64,000 nt of DNA from Lentzea kentuckyensis. GTDB taxonomy: Bacteria > Actinomycetota > Actinomycetes > Mycobacteriales > Pseudonocardiaceae. Location of the stretch: assembly GCF_002150765.1 (NCBI RefSeq), contig NZ_MUYM01000064.1, positions 111,588 to 175,587 of the forward strand, in the 5' to 3' direction. The notes under the pieces were generated by a model. It saw only the letters and a program-made list of their open reading frames with translations, did not search any database and had not been told where the DNA came from. Position numbers and translations under genes: made by a program. Shown piece by piece: positions 36,561 through 44,050 of the stretch. Numbering within the stretch: position 1 is the stretch's first letter; each line of letters starts with the position of its first letter.

Positions 36561-37634
36561 ATGGAGCGCAGGCCTCGCCTATGGCGCAGCGTGCGAGGCG
36601 GCTTTCTTCTCGCCTACCTGATCTGGGGATTGGCGATATCGCTGGCGGCCTCAAGTAGAACATTGGGTGCTCCGGCGATCACAATCGCGTTTCTCATCGC
36701 GTTCGGATGCTTTTACTTGTTGCTGCGCGGTGCTGTGGGAGCCCCATTCCTGCTCGGCTGCGCACTGATCGCCGGGACGGTAGCGGAATCAGGCGAATCC
36801 GCTCTCGGGACGATCCTGGTTCTGGTGATGCTGGTCGCACCATTTCAATTGCCCTGGAGGCGTGCCGCGCTGGTGGCCGGGCCGATCGTCGGCTTCATGG
36901 CGGTTACCCACAGCCTGACGCCACTCCAGGCGATCTTCCTGGGATGGGTGTTCCTGATGTCCACATTGGTGCGTGGGAAAGTAACCCTGGCGCGTGATCA
37001 GTGGGCCGAGAAGGAACGATCCGATCAGGCGGTGATCGACGAGCGGCGGCGCTTGGCCCGGGAGATCCACGATGTGCTGGCGCACTCCCTGTCAGGGCAG
37101 ATCGCACACCTGGAGGCAACACGTTTGCTGTTGCAGCAAAAAGGTGACACGGAGCTGGTGCTGGACCGAGTGGTCATGGCCGGTGAGCTGGCGCGGCGCG
37201 GGCTGGAAGAGGCGCGACAGGCGGTGGAGATACTGCGTGGCTCGCAAGAACCGCTGATCGTGCGATTGGAGAAGCTGGTCACCGAGTTCCATGAGGCGAC
37301 AGGAACGCCGTGTTCCTTGATTCTGCAAGACTCCCATGAGGTGCGGTTGGCGCCGGAGGTCGCGTTGGCTTTGGTGCGAACCGCTCAGGAAGCGCTGAGC
37401 AACGTGCGCAAGCACGCACCTGATGCTGAAGTGTCCATGACATTCACTCTCAACGACGGTTGGGCCGAGTTGGAAGTCCGCGACACTGGCTCGCCTGACT
37501 GCCAACATGATGCGAAGGCGAGGCACGGGTACGGCCTGCTGGGTCTGCACGAGCGTGCCGAGCTGGTTGGTGGTGAACTGGAAGCTGGTCCGGACGGAGC
37601 CGGGTTCCGCGTGCGATTGCGAGTACCCGCGTGA
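36561..37634 (+). CDS. Sensor histidine kinase, NarL-associated (HisKA_3) type
   Basis: 357 aa. Four or five membrane helices occupy residues ~12-135 with almost no extracytoplasmic loop, so an intramembrane-sensing design is likely. The dimerisation helix has His170 in LAREIHDVLAHSLSGQ. The ATPase domain has the N box (ALVRTAQEALSNVRKHA), then LEVRDTGSP and HGYGLLGLHERAELVGG. It faces its partner regulator gene tail-to-tail with a 15-bp gap, an unusual layout since such pairs are normally co-directional. Confidence 0.9.
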   Translation: MERRPRLWRSVRGGFLLAYLIWGLAISLAASSRTLGAPAITIAFLIAFGCFYLLLRGAVGAPFLLGCALIAGTVAESGESALGTILVLVMLVAPFQLPWRRAALVAGPIVGFMAVTHSLTPLQAIFLGWVFLMSTLVRGKVTLARDQWAEKERSDQAVIDERRRLAREIHDVLAHSLSGQIAHLEATRLLLQQKGDTELVLDRVVMAGELARRGLEEARQAVEILRGSQEPLIVRLEKLVTEFHEATGTPCSLILQDSHEVRLAPEVALALVRTAQEALSNVRKHAPDAEVSMTFTLNDGWAELEVRDTGSPDCQHDAKARHGYGLLGLHERAELVGGELEAGPDGAGFRVRLRVPA

Positions 37635-37649
37635 GCGCTGCGGGCTGTT

Positions 37650-38321
37650 TTACGGAACCGACAGCGACGGCACGACGGCCACACCGTGCTGGAAGGCGTA
37701 GGTGACCGCTTGAGCGCGGTCGCGCACACCGATCTTGGCGAAGAGGTTGTTGATGTGGGTTTTCACGGTCGCCTCGGTGATGAAGAGCTGCTGTGCGATC
37801 TCGTTGTTGGACTTGCCGTGCGCGATCAACCGCAACACGTCAACCTCACGGGGTGTGAGCCGGTTCGCAGGCGGCCGCTGATCACGGTCACTGATCGCCA
37901 TAGCGACCAGGCGCTGCTGCACGATCGGATCGAAGTGCGTATCACCGCGCAGGACATTGGCAATCGCCTCGGCGATCTCAGCCGCGTGCGCGTTCTTGGT
38001 GAGATAGCCATGCGCCCCCACCCGCAGAGCGGCCGCCACGGACTCGCCGTCGCAGTAGGTCGTGAGCACTAGGATCTTGGTGCGCGGAATTTCCGCGAGA
38101 ATATGCCGCGTGGCTTCGACGCCGTCCATATGCGGCATCCGCAGATCCATCAGCACGACATCCGGGCTGGCCTCCACCGCAAGCCGCACCGCCTCCTCGC
38201 CACCAGCCGCGGCACCGACGACGTCGATACCGGGCAGAAGGCTCAGGATGAGCGTCAGTCCCTCGCGCACGACCGTCTGATCGTCCACGACGAGGACACG
38301 CGCCGTGCTAGCGGCACTCAT
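37650..38321 (-). CDS. NarL/FixJ-family response regulator
   Basis: 223 aa from the ATG at 38321. Receiver domain with the acidic pair Asp13-Asp14, phospho-acceptor Asp59 in VVLMDLRMPHMDG and the switch Lys in YLTKNA. C-terminal LuxR-type HTH (LTPREVDVLRLIAHGKSNNEIAQQLFITEATVKTHINNLFAKIGV). Partner of the kinase at 36561. The shared palindromes in front of each gene suggest autoregulation of both and possibly of the small secreted protein gene at 38692. Confidence 0.92.
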   Translation of the reverse strand: MSAASTARVLVVDDQTVVREGLTLILSLLPGIDVVGAAAGGEEAVRLAVEASPDVVLMDLRMPHMDGVEATRHILAEIPRTKILVLTTYCDGESVAAALRVGAHGYLTKNAHAAEIAEAIANVLRGDTHFDPIVQQRLVAMAISDRDQRPPANRLTPREVDVLRLIAHGKSNNEIAQQLFITEATVKTHINNLFAKIGVRDRAQAVTYAFQHGVAVVPSLSVP

Positions 38322-38463
38322 GCGCGCACCCGCAGCAACGCCCGGAATCCCACGTAGGCGACAGCCAACGCGGCGACCATGCAGCGCGACAGGCGATGCC
38401 TGCGATCCATTCAGCCACTGTATCGCCGAGCAGACCGGCATCGGCACCACCAGACGCCGCAGC

Positions 38464-38487
38464 TTTCTCCACCCCTGGGCGGAGAAA
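38464..38487. promoter_or_regulatory. Palindrome shared by the two-component genes, site 2
   Basis: Core CTCCACCCCTGGGCGGAG (38467-38484) extended on both sides by TTT/AAA. It lies in the 370-bp divergent gap between the regulator gene (starts 38321) and the small secreted protein gene (starts 38692), where it could control both. No gene is visible in this gap. Confidence 0.65.
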
Positions 38488-38691
38488 GAATCTCCATCTC
38501 CGCTGCGGTGACCAACCAAGTCCAGGGGCGCCAGGATCACTATCGCGACCAAGCCTGTCCGCAGGCCTGTGTCCCCAATCGTATGTGTTCGCTGATGGCG
38601 GTCTGGGGGTGTCATCAGAGCACGCCATTGGAAGGTGCTGCGGACGGTACGTAGTAAGCAAGTTGCAAATTCCACTCAAGGGGGAAGTATT

Positions 38692-39027
38692 TTGAAGCCA
38701 AAATTGTTTGTGCAATCCACGCTCGCGCTTCTGGCAGCGGCCGGCGTCACAATCAGTGTCTCCGCAGTGGCTCAGGCCGTGCCGGGTGCTGAGTTCAGCG
38801 TGGCCGCCGAACGGCCGTGCGGCGCGAGCAAACAGCGTCACTTTCCCGACATCACGACCTGGGACATCTACTACCGGCACTGCACCAGCGGCAGTGACTC
38901 GGTTCACGTCCGCGCGGTCATCGACTGGGGATCTGATGGCGACTGCAAAGAGGTGACCGCCAACGAGACCAGGAAGATCGCCGAATACACCAACCCGTCG
39001 GAGTTCAGCCACATCCGACGGTGCTGA
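38692..39027 (+). CDS. Small secreted Cys-rich protein, DUF6355/tendamistat-like
   Basis: 111 aa from a TTG at 38692 with AAGGGGGA upstream. Signal peptide cleaved near AQA-VPG (about residue 33). The mature ~80 residues have four Cys (PC, RHC, GDC, RRC-end) in an order and C-terminal placement like the two-disulphide tendamistat fold and the DUF6355 family of small secreted actinobacterial proteins. The Trp-Arg-Tyr inhibitor motif of tendamistat is absent, so amylase inhibition is not claimed. Base composition is lower in GC around its start than in neighbours. Lies between the two-component system and kamA fragment B. Confidence 0.6.
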   Translation: MKPKLFVQSTLALLAAAGVTISVSAVAQAVPGAEFSVAAERPCGASKQRHFPDITTWDIYYRHCTSGSDSVHVRAVIDWGSDGDCKEVTANETRKIAEYTNPSEFSHIRRC

Positions 39028-39073
39028 CGAGAGACGCGCTGTTCCTCCCAAACGTGGTCTACGGGTGCTGAAC

Positions 39074-39275
39074 AGGCAAACATGCTGATGGGGCCGCCTT
39101 CGGAAGATGTCCCGAAGGCGGCCCCGTCGCGGCCTGTCAGGTCTGGTCGGTCCACCACTTCTGGCCGGCCTCACCGAGCTTGGAGATCGGGTCGTAGTAG
39201 GGGCAGCGGCGGTCCAGCGCCTCGGGTCCTCGAGCTCGATCCCGGTCCGGTAGTTCTTGGACGAGCAGGAGATCG
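39074..39275 (-). pseudogene. Displaced kamA 3'-end fragment B with its terminator
   Basis: About 190 bp aligns, at roughly 90% by eye, with 57454-57650, covering the last ~45 codons of kamA plus the downstream hairpin. One base is missing in the Asp/Pro codon run (GGGTCCTCG against GGGGTCCTCG), so the reading frame is broken. The hairpin (14-bp perfect stem 39090-39103/39112-39125) has compensatory changes relative to the kamA copy and may still end transcription of the 38692 gene. The remaining part of the 333-bp gap 39028-39360 holds no gene. Confidence 0.75.
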
Positions 39276-39360
39276 AGCGGAAGAAGCCGGAGCCTGGTCT
39301 CGACAGGTTTGGTCGGAGGACCTGACAGGCGGTTGACACGGTCTTCGTAGGATCCCGCTC

Positions 39361-39723
39361 ATGATGGGCGTCGGCATGCGAGGTGAGCGAGTGGGTCTCG
39401 CGCGCCTTGTTGTCGTTGTCGTGCTCGCGGGCTTGGCGTTCATGGTCGGCGTGCAGTGCAGCGACGGCATGAGTACCGCGATGCCGATGGTGCAGAGCAC
39501 GATGGCGACGCCGATGGACGGCCACGCGCCCGACACGGGCACGGGCGAATCGCTGGCCATGTGCCTCGTGCTCGTCATCGCGGTCGCGGCCACCGCTGTC
39601 GTCCTGGAGTTGCCGGCCGTACGAGCGTTGCTTGCGGCACATGTGCCCAGCTCAGCGGTCTGGTCGGAGAGCGCTCAGCCGCGCGCGCCCAGCCTGGCGA
39701 GGCTCTGTTCGCTGCGGATTTAG
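39361..39723 (+). CDS. Small membrane protein, DUF6153-like
   Basis: 120 aa from the ATG at 39361. Two hydrophobic helices (LARLVVVVVLAGLAFMVGV and LAMCLVLVIAVAATAVVLEL) enclose a Met/His-containing stretch (MSTAMPMVQSTMATPMDGHAPD). The pattern matches actinobacterial DUF6153-type proteins often found by copper genes; the Met-rich loop could bind Cu(I) outside the membrane. It precedes the SafE-cupredoxin gene by 73 bp in the same direction. Confidence 0.6.
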   Translation: MMGVGMRGERVGLARLVVVVVLAGLAFMVGVQCSDGMSTAMPMVQSTMATPMDGHAPDTGTGESLAMCLVLVIAVAATAVVLELPAVRALLAAHVPSSAVWSESAQPRAPSLARLCSLRI

Positions 39724-39796
39724 GAGAGGTCTGTCCGCACCGCGGTCGTCGCGGTGCTGGATCAGCGTTCCCTTTCCTTTCTCCGCAGGAGTTTTC

Positions 39797-40810
39797 GTGA
39801 ACCTTGTTCCTGTCCTCGTCACCGGTCTGTTCGCCGGTGGTGTGTCCTGTGCCGCTGTCCAAGGCGGCTTGCTCACCGGGCTGATCACCCGCCAACGCGC
39901 GGGATCCGAGCCGGCGCGAAGCTGGCGGGACCAGCTCGGCGACGACCTGGCCCCGGTCGGCGGCTTCCTCGCGGGCAAGCTCGCGTCCCACTCGCTGCTC
40001 GGGGCGTTGCTCGGCGCGTTGGGTGGTGCGGTCGAGCTGGGGGTCGGCTTTCGCACGTGGCTGCAGATCGGCGCCGGGCTGCTGATCGTGGTCTTCGGCT
40101 TGGCACAGCTCGGTGTGCCAGGCTTTCGGCGCATCGTGGTGGAGCCACCGACCTCGTGGCTCAGGGTGGTCCGCAACCGCGCGCGTTCCCGTTCGGCCTT
40201 GGCTCCGGCGGTGCTGGGGTTCGTCACCGTGCTGATCCCGTGCGGCGTCACGCTGTCGGTGGAGGCACTCGCCCTCACCTCAGGTTCGGCGCTGATGGGT
40301 GCGGCGACGATGGCGGTGTTCGTGCTGGGAACCGGTCCGCTCTTCGCGGTGCTCGGTTACGCGGCCCGCAAGCTCGCCACTGCCTGGAGGGGACGGCTCG
40401 GCGTGGTGACCGGCCTCGCGGTCCTCGTCATGGGTCTCCACACGCTCAACGGAGGCCTGGAGCTGGCGGGGGCCCCTTTTGCTGCGAGCCGGATCGTGGA
40501 GGCGTCCGCGGATGCTCCCGTCGACACCACGGCCGTCACCGTCGCGAATGGACAGCAGACGGTGGTGATCACCGCTCGCACCGATGCCTACAGCCCGGGC
40601 AACGTGCAGGCGCAGTCGGGCCTGCCCACGACACTGGTGGTGAAGTCGGACAAGGCGCAGGGCTGTGTTCGAGCGTTCGTGATCCGCGATCAGGAGAAGA
40701 TCCTGCCCGCGGACGGCGAGACGCGGATCGACCTCGGCGTACTGCAGCCTGGGCGGCTGGACTACGCGTGCGGCATGGGCATGTACACCGGCGTCATCAC
40801 GATCGTCTGA
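39797..40810 (+). CDS. SafE/TauE-type transporter fused to a cupredoxin-like domain
   Basis: 337 aa from a GTG at 39797 (AGGAG upstream). Six or more membrane helices in residues ~1-215, with intramembrane Cys in GGVSCAAVQGG and VTVLIPCGVTLS, as in the copper-linked SafE/UreH-like branch. The C-terminal ~100 residues form a cupredoxin_1-type sheet with candidate copper ligands in AQGCVRAFV and DYACGMGMYTG. Probably moves or sequesters copper at the cell surface. Followed 14 bp later by an HMA chaperone. Confidence 0.8.
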   Translation: MNLVPVLVTGLFAGGVSCAAVQGGLLTGLITRQRAGSEPARSWRDQLGDDLAPVGGFLAGKLASHSLLGALLGALGGAVELGVGFRTWLQIGAGLLIVVFGLAQLGVPGFRRIVVEPPTSWLRVVRNRARSRSALAPAVLGFVTVLIPCGVTLSVEALALTSGSALMGAATMAVFVLGTGPLFAVLGYAARKLATAWRGRLGVVTGLAVLVMGLHTLNGGLELAGAPFAASRIVEASADAPVDTTAVTVANGQQTVVITARTDAYSPGNVQAQSGLPTTLVVKSDKAQGCVRAFVIRDQEKILPADGETRIDLGVLQPGRLDYACGMGMYTGVITIV

Positions 40811-40824
40811 GGGAGGAGTCCGCT

Positions 40825-41040
40825 GTGGCCACACAGGTGTTTCAGGTGACAGGTATGCATTGCGGCAGCTGTGCGTTGCTCATCGACGACGCACTCGAAG
40901 ACCTGCCCGGGGTGCTCAGCACGCAGACGACGGTGAAGAAGGGACTCTCCACCGTCGAGCTGGACCTCGAACGAAGCAGCCCCGAGGACGTGGTGCGCGT
41001 CATCGAGGAGCTCGGATATCAGGCTTTGCCGGTCTCGTGA
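40825..41040 (+). CDS. Heavy-metal-associated (CopZ-like) copper chaperone
   Basis: 71 aa from a GTG at 40825 with GGGAGGAG upstream. A single HMA domain with the metal-binding motif GMHCGSC at residues 10-16. It would carry Cu(I) in the cytosol to the neighbouring membrane protein. The stop overlaps the next small gene by 4 bp. Confidence 0.9.
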   Translation: MATQVFQVTGMHCGSCALLIDDALEDLPGVLSTQTTVKKGLSTVELDLERSSPEDVVRVIEELGYQALPVS

Positions 41041-41231
41041 TCGCTGACCTGGAGCGCGTGCCCGGCGGAGGCAGAGTGCGAGTGAGTCTCGTGCGTGTCT
41101 TCGCCGTGCTCGCGCTCGTGGTTGGCGTGGCGTTGCTGCAAGGCACGCCGTGCGAGCGCGACGTCGCGTGGACGTCGCAGTGCTCGACCGTCAGCGCGCA
41201 GGCGTTCGGCGTCCCGGACTGTTCCTCGTGA
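41037..41231 (+). CDS. Small one-helix exported protein
   Basis: 64 aa from a GTG at 41037 (GTGA overlap with the copper chaperone). One hydrophobic segment (SLVRVFAVLALVVGVALLQG) precedes TPC and two more Cys near the end (SQCS, PDCSS). Could be a membrane-tethered Cys protein of the copper cassette. The coupling is the main support; no family recognised. Confidence 0.5.
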   Translation: MIADLERVPGGGRVRVSLVRVFAVLALVVGVALLQGTPCERDVAWTSQCSTVSAQAFGVPDCSS

Positions 41232-41277
41232 ACGTGGTGAGGGCGCGCCTCTGCGGGAACTGGCGACCGATCGGCGC

Positions 41278-41364
41278 CCGTTCTTTATCAATGGCACCGA
41301 GTTTTGAGGCGTGCCCAGCTACGAGGGCCTGAAGGCAGCGATCGAGCGGGAACTGGCCAAGTGA
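41278..41364 (+). pseudogene. DsbA-like thioredoxin-fold C-terminal remnant
   Basis: Reads PFFINGTEF-stop-GVPSYEGLKAAIERELAK-stop. PxFFING followed by the amphipathic helix is the C-terminal signature of DsbA/Na-H antiporter-type disulphide oxidoreductases. An internal TGA and the missing CxxC half show it is dead. It fits a former thiol-redox gene of the copper block. Confidence 0.6.
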
Positions 41365-41367
41365 GTT

Positions 41368-42048
41368 TCAGCAGCAGTGCTCGCCGCGCCACGCTTCGCG
41401 GCCTTCCTTCACCGCGACCGCGGCGATCACCAGCGCGGCGAGCGGGTCGGCCCACCACCAGCCGAACAAGCTGTTGACCACCAGGCCGACCAGCAGCACG
41501 GCGGAAAGGTAGGTGCACAGCAACGTCTGCTTGGAGTCCGCGACGGCGCTCGCGGAACCGAGTTCGCGTCCAGCACGCCGTTGCGCGTAGGACAGGCCCG
41601 GCATCACGGCCAGGGACACGGCGGCGAGCACGATGCCCACGGTGGAGTGCTCGGCCCGTTCCTGTCCCAGGACCGCGAGAACGGACTCGAACGTCACGTA
41701 GGCGGCCAGTGCGAAGAACGACACCGCGATGACCTTGAGCGCGGTGCGTTCGCGTGCTTCGGGGTCGCGGCCGGAGAACTGCCACGCCACGGCGAGCGCC
41801 GATGCCACCTCGATCACCGAGTCGAGGCCGAAGCCGATCAGCGCGGTCGACGAGGCGATCGTGCCCGCGCTGATCGCGATGATCGCCTCGACGACGTTGT
41901 AAGTGATGGTCGCGGCCACCAGCCAGCGCACGCGCCGGGTCAGCACCTCCTTGCGTGCGGGGGCGACGGTGGGCTTCGCGGGCTTTGCGCAGCAGCCGTC
42001 AGCACAGCTCGATGTGGCGAGGGGCAGTGCTTCCAGATGCTCGCTCAT
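41368..42048 (-). CDS. CDF-family heavy-metal efflux protein
   Basis: 226 aa from the ATG at 42048, overlapping the CmtR stop by 4 bp. Cys-rich N-terminus (SSCADGCCAKP) and C-terminal HCC may bind metal. About six membrane helices, with the HxxxD-type site replaced by DSVIEVASAL and the conserved DSKQTLLC segment. CDF proteins export divalent cations by proton antiport; here the CmtR-like sensor points to Cd(II)/Pb(II) or Zn(II). Shorter than classical CDFs because the cytoplasmic C-domain is missing, as in the short actinobacterial class. Confidence 0.85.
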   Translation of the reverse strand: MSEHLEALPLATSSCADGCCAKPAKPTVAPARKEVLTRRVRWLVAATITYNVVEAIIAISAGTIASSTALIGFGLDSVIEVASALAVAWQFSGRDPEARERTALKVIAVSFFALAAYVTFESVLAVLGQERAEHSTVGIVLAAVSLAVMPGLSYAQRRAGRELGSASAVADSKQTLLCTYLSAVLLVGLVVNSLFGWWWADPLAALVIAAVAVKEGREAWRGEHCC

Positions 42049-42389
42049 CGTGTGACCGCCTCGGTGCTCACCGGGTCGTCCACGCACGCAACGTCCGTGT
42101 CGACCGCGAGCACGACATCGACCAGCTCCCGCAACGCGCGGGCGAGGTGCGCGTCGGCCAGGTCGTAGCGCACCTGCCGGCCTTCGTAGGTCGCGACGAC
42201 CAGCCCACAGCCGCGCAGGCACGACAGGTGGTTCGAGACGTTCGACCTGGTCAGTTCCAGCTGTTCAGCGAGCTGCGCGGGGTATCCGGGGCCGTCGAGC
42301 AGGGAGACGAGGATCCGGCAGCGGGTCGGATCGGCCAGGGCACGCCCCAGCCGGGCCAGCGCCGCTCCACGCGTTTCACAGGTCAGCAT
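42045..42389 (-). CDS. cmtR: CmtR-like Cd/Pb-sensing ArsR-family repressor
   Basis: 114 aa, strikingly like mycobacterial CmtR: MLTCETRGAALARLGRALADPTRCRIL, then LTRSNVSNHLSCLRGCGLVVATYEGRQVRYDLADAHLARAL. The Cys before the recognition region and the Cys in HLSCLRGC correspond to the CmtR metal ligands; a further Cys is in DTDVACVDD. It should leave DNA when Cd(II) or Pb(II) binds. First gene of an operon with the CDF exporter. Confidence 0.9.
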   Translation of the reverse strand: MLTCETRGAALARLGRALADPTRCRILVSLLDGPGYPAQLAEQLELTRSNVSNHLSCLRGCGLVVATYEGRQVRYDLADAHLARALRELVDVVLAVDTDVACVDDPVSTEAVTR

Positions 42390-42400
42390 GGACGGAACAG

Positions 42401-42416
42401 TACAGCAGCTGCTGTA
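42401..42416. promoter_or_regulatory. Palindrome upstream of cmtR
   Basis: TACAGCAGCTGCTGTA, a perfect 16-bp palindrome starting 12 bp before the cmtR start codon; a diverged repeat (TACAGCTACTGCTGAATA) follows directly. Probable CmtR operator. Confidence 0.7.
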
Positions 42417-42431
42417 GTACAGCTACTGCTG

Positions 42432-42761
42432 AATAGTTCTCTCTGGCGCATCGGCGTGGACCAAGCCGAATCCACCGCGGTGGTGACCAACGGCTTGTTC
42501 GCACACGTGCGCAACCCGATCTTCACCGCCATGATCGCGACGGGCGCCGGCCTCACGCTGTTGGCCCCCAACGCAATTGCGGTGATCGCGTTCACCACGC
42601 TCGTAGCGGCGATCGAGATCCAGGTGCGCGTGGTCGAGGAGCCGTACTTGCTGCGCACTCACGGCGAGAGGTACACCGCGCTCACTCTGGACGCTTTCCT
42701 CCAGGTCTCGGCTGACCGAGCGGCCTGCGTGCGACGAGCCGTTCCACCAGGCCGAGCTTGA
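42432..42761 (+). pseudogene. 5'-truncated isoprenylcysteine carboxyl methyltransferase-family gene
   Basis: The reading frame gives LWRIGVDQAESTAVVTNGLFAHVRNPIFTAMIATGAG... IQVRVVEEPYLLRTHGERY, the C-terminal half of ICMT/PEMT-like membrane methyltransferases (RNPIF and EEPYLLRTHG hallmarks). The N-terminal helices are missing: upstream DNA is the cmtR operator and gene on the other strand. The C-terminus is also altered after GERYTAL. Probably cut by arrival of the cmtR-CDF block. Confidence 0.7.
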
Positions 42762-43344
42762 ACCGTTGCCGCTGCTGGACTTCCAGGCCACGGGCTTCAA
42801 CGAGATGCAGCGGCCGGCGCAAGAAGTGTTCGCCCGCCATCGGAATCGTGACCCGCTCCACCAGCCACTGCACGCCACGCGCGATACGGGACGAGCTGGC
42901 GACGTGGTCAACGAGGACCAACCGGCCGCCCGGACGCAGCACCCGCACCATCTCGTCGACCGCGGCCTCGTGATCCGGAATCGCACACAAACCCAACGTG
43001 CACACCACGGTGTCGAACGAGGCGTCGGCGAACGGCAGAGCATGCGCGGTGCCCTGCCGCAGGGTCACATCGCGACCGAGTTGCAGGGCGCGCGCCCGTG
43101 CGAGGGCGAGCATCTGCTCGCTGATGTCCAGACCGGTGACGGCGACGTCGTCGGGGTAGAACGGCAGGTTGAGCCCGGTTCCGACAGCTACTTCGAGCAC
43201 CTCGCCGTTCGCCTGGGCACACGCCCACTTGCGGGAGTCACCGAAGACCCGCCGGTCCAGGACCCCGATCTCCTTGTCGTAGGTGGTCGACTTGCGGTCC
43301 CAGTACTGCTGCCAGCGGGTGGTTCGATCATCGGTCCGCGCCAT
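42682..43344 (-). CDS. Class I SAM-dependent methyltransferase
   Basis: 220 aa. SAM-binding motif LEVAVGTGLNLPFY, then TGLDISEQML, the acidic loop QGTAHALPFADASFDTVVCTLGLC, and RVLRPGGRLVLVDHV. Layout of the UbiE/Methyltransf_11 type. Its 3' end overlaps the ICMT remnant on the other strand and its start overlaps the arsC remnant, which may place it in an arsenic-responsive transcript. Substrate unknown. Confidence 0.85.
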   Translation of the reverse strand: MARTDDRTTRWQQYWDRKSTTYDKEIGVLDRRVFGDSRKWACAQANGEVLEVAVGTGLNLPFYPDDVAVTGLDISEQMLALARARALQLGRDVTLRQGTAHALPFADASFDTVVCTLGLCAIPDHEAAVDEMVRVLRPGGRLVLVDHVASSSRIARGVQWLVERVTIPMAGEHFLRRPLHLVEARGLEVQQRQRFKLGLVERLVARRPLGQPRPGGKRPE

Positions 43345-43558
43345 CGCTCATCGTCCAATCGGTCGCCGTGCCGTTCAACGAAACACGATCGCCGCGGTGA
43401 TCGCATCGGGGAGAACCCTCGGCAGCTGCGATCACTTCATCGGTGGCCGAGCGAACGGCGACTCGACCCATGCCGTAGTGCTGCAGCAGTGCCGCGGCCA
43501 TCTGCGAGCGGCCCGCGTTGTGCACGCAGACGAACAGCACCTCGGGGGGCTTGGACAC
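43328..43558 (-). pseudogene. arsC: 3'-truncated arsenate reductase (LMW-PTP type)
   Basis: From a GTG at 43558 (AGGAG 6 nt upstream): KPPEVLFVCVHNAGRSQMAAALLQHYGMGRVAVRSA, which holds the catalytic CX5R P-loop of thioredoxin/mycothiol-linked ArsC. The remaining ~90 residues, including the second Cys/Asp region, are replaced by unrelated sequence ending at 43328. Divergent from arsR at 43654 as in working ars operons. It cannot be an active reductase. Confidence 0.75.
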
Positions 43559-43653
43559 GGTCATCTCCTGAGATCTCCTGGACCGAAGTTCGTCGATGCA
43601 GATCACACCTTCTGTATCGACTTTTGTCAATCCAGCCGGTTATGGTGGTCTCC

Positions 43654-43983
43654 ATGACGAGCCCGGACCAGACCCTGCTCGACTCGACGACCGCCGCCCG
43701 CCTGTTCAAGGCGCTCGGCGATCCGATTCGCGTCGAGCTGGTCAGTCTGGTGCGCCGGACCGAGGGGCAGGAAGCGTGCTTCTGCGATCTTGCCGACCAG
43801 TTCGACATGCCGCAGTCCTCGCTGAGTCACCACCTCAAGATCCTCGTCAACGCGGGCGTGCTCAGCCGCGAACGGCGCGGCACCTGGAGCTGGTACCGCA
43901 TCGACAACGACGCCATCGACACCCTCGCGGCGGTGCTGGCGCCAGGAGGACCGCTGCGCGACACCAGCGCCTGCTGCGACTGA
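43654..43983 (+). CDS. arsR: ArsR arsenite-responsive repressor
   Basis: About 109 aa (an in-frame ATG at 43642 is also possible). Winged HTH: LFKALGDPIRVELVSLV, then the As(III)-binding EACFCDLADQFDMPQSSLSHHLKILVNAGVLSRERRGTWSWYRI. The CxC in the recognition region is the classic arsenite ligand pair; a C-terminal CC may add to it. Next to ACR3, so it controls the efflux operon. Confidence 0.9.
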   Translation: MTSPDQTLLDSTTAARLFKALGDPIRVELVSLVRRTEGQEACFCDLADQFDMPQSSLSHHLKILVNAGVLSRERRGTWSWYRIDNDAIDTLAAVLAPGGPLRDTSACCD

Positions 43984-44050
43984 CCTGACAACACCTCGCG
44001 CCGATGGCCGTCATCGGGTGATGACGCCTGCCCACACCCAGGAGAACCCG

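Noticed and set aside
43624..43646. TTGTCA ... TATGGT as a sigma-70-type promoter for arsR
   Set aside because: Spacing between the hexamers is about 10 bp, too short for a functional promoter.
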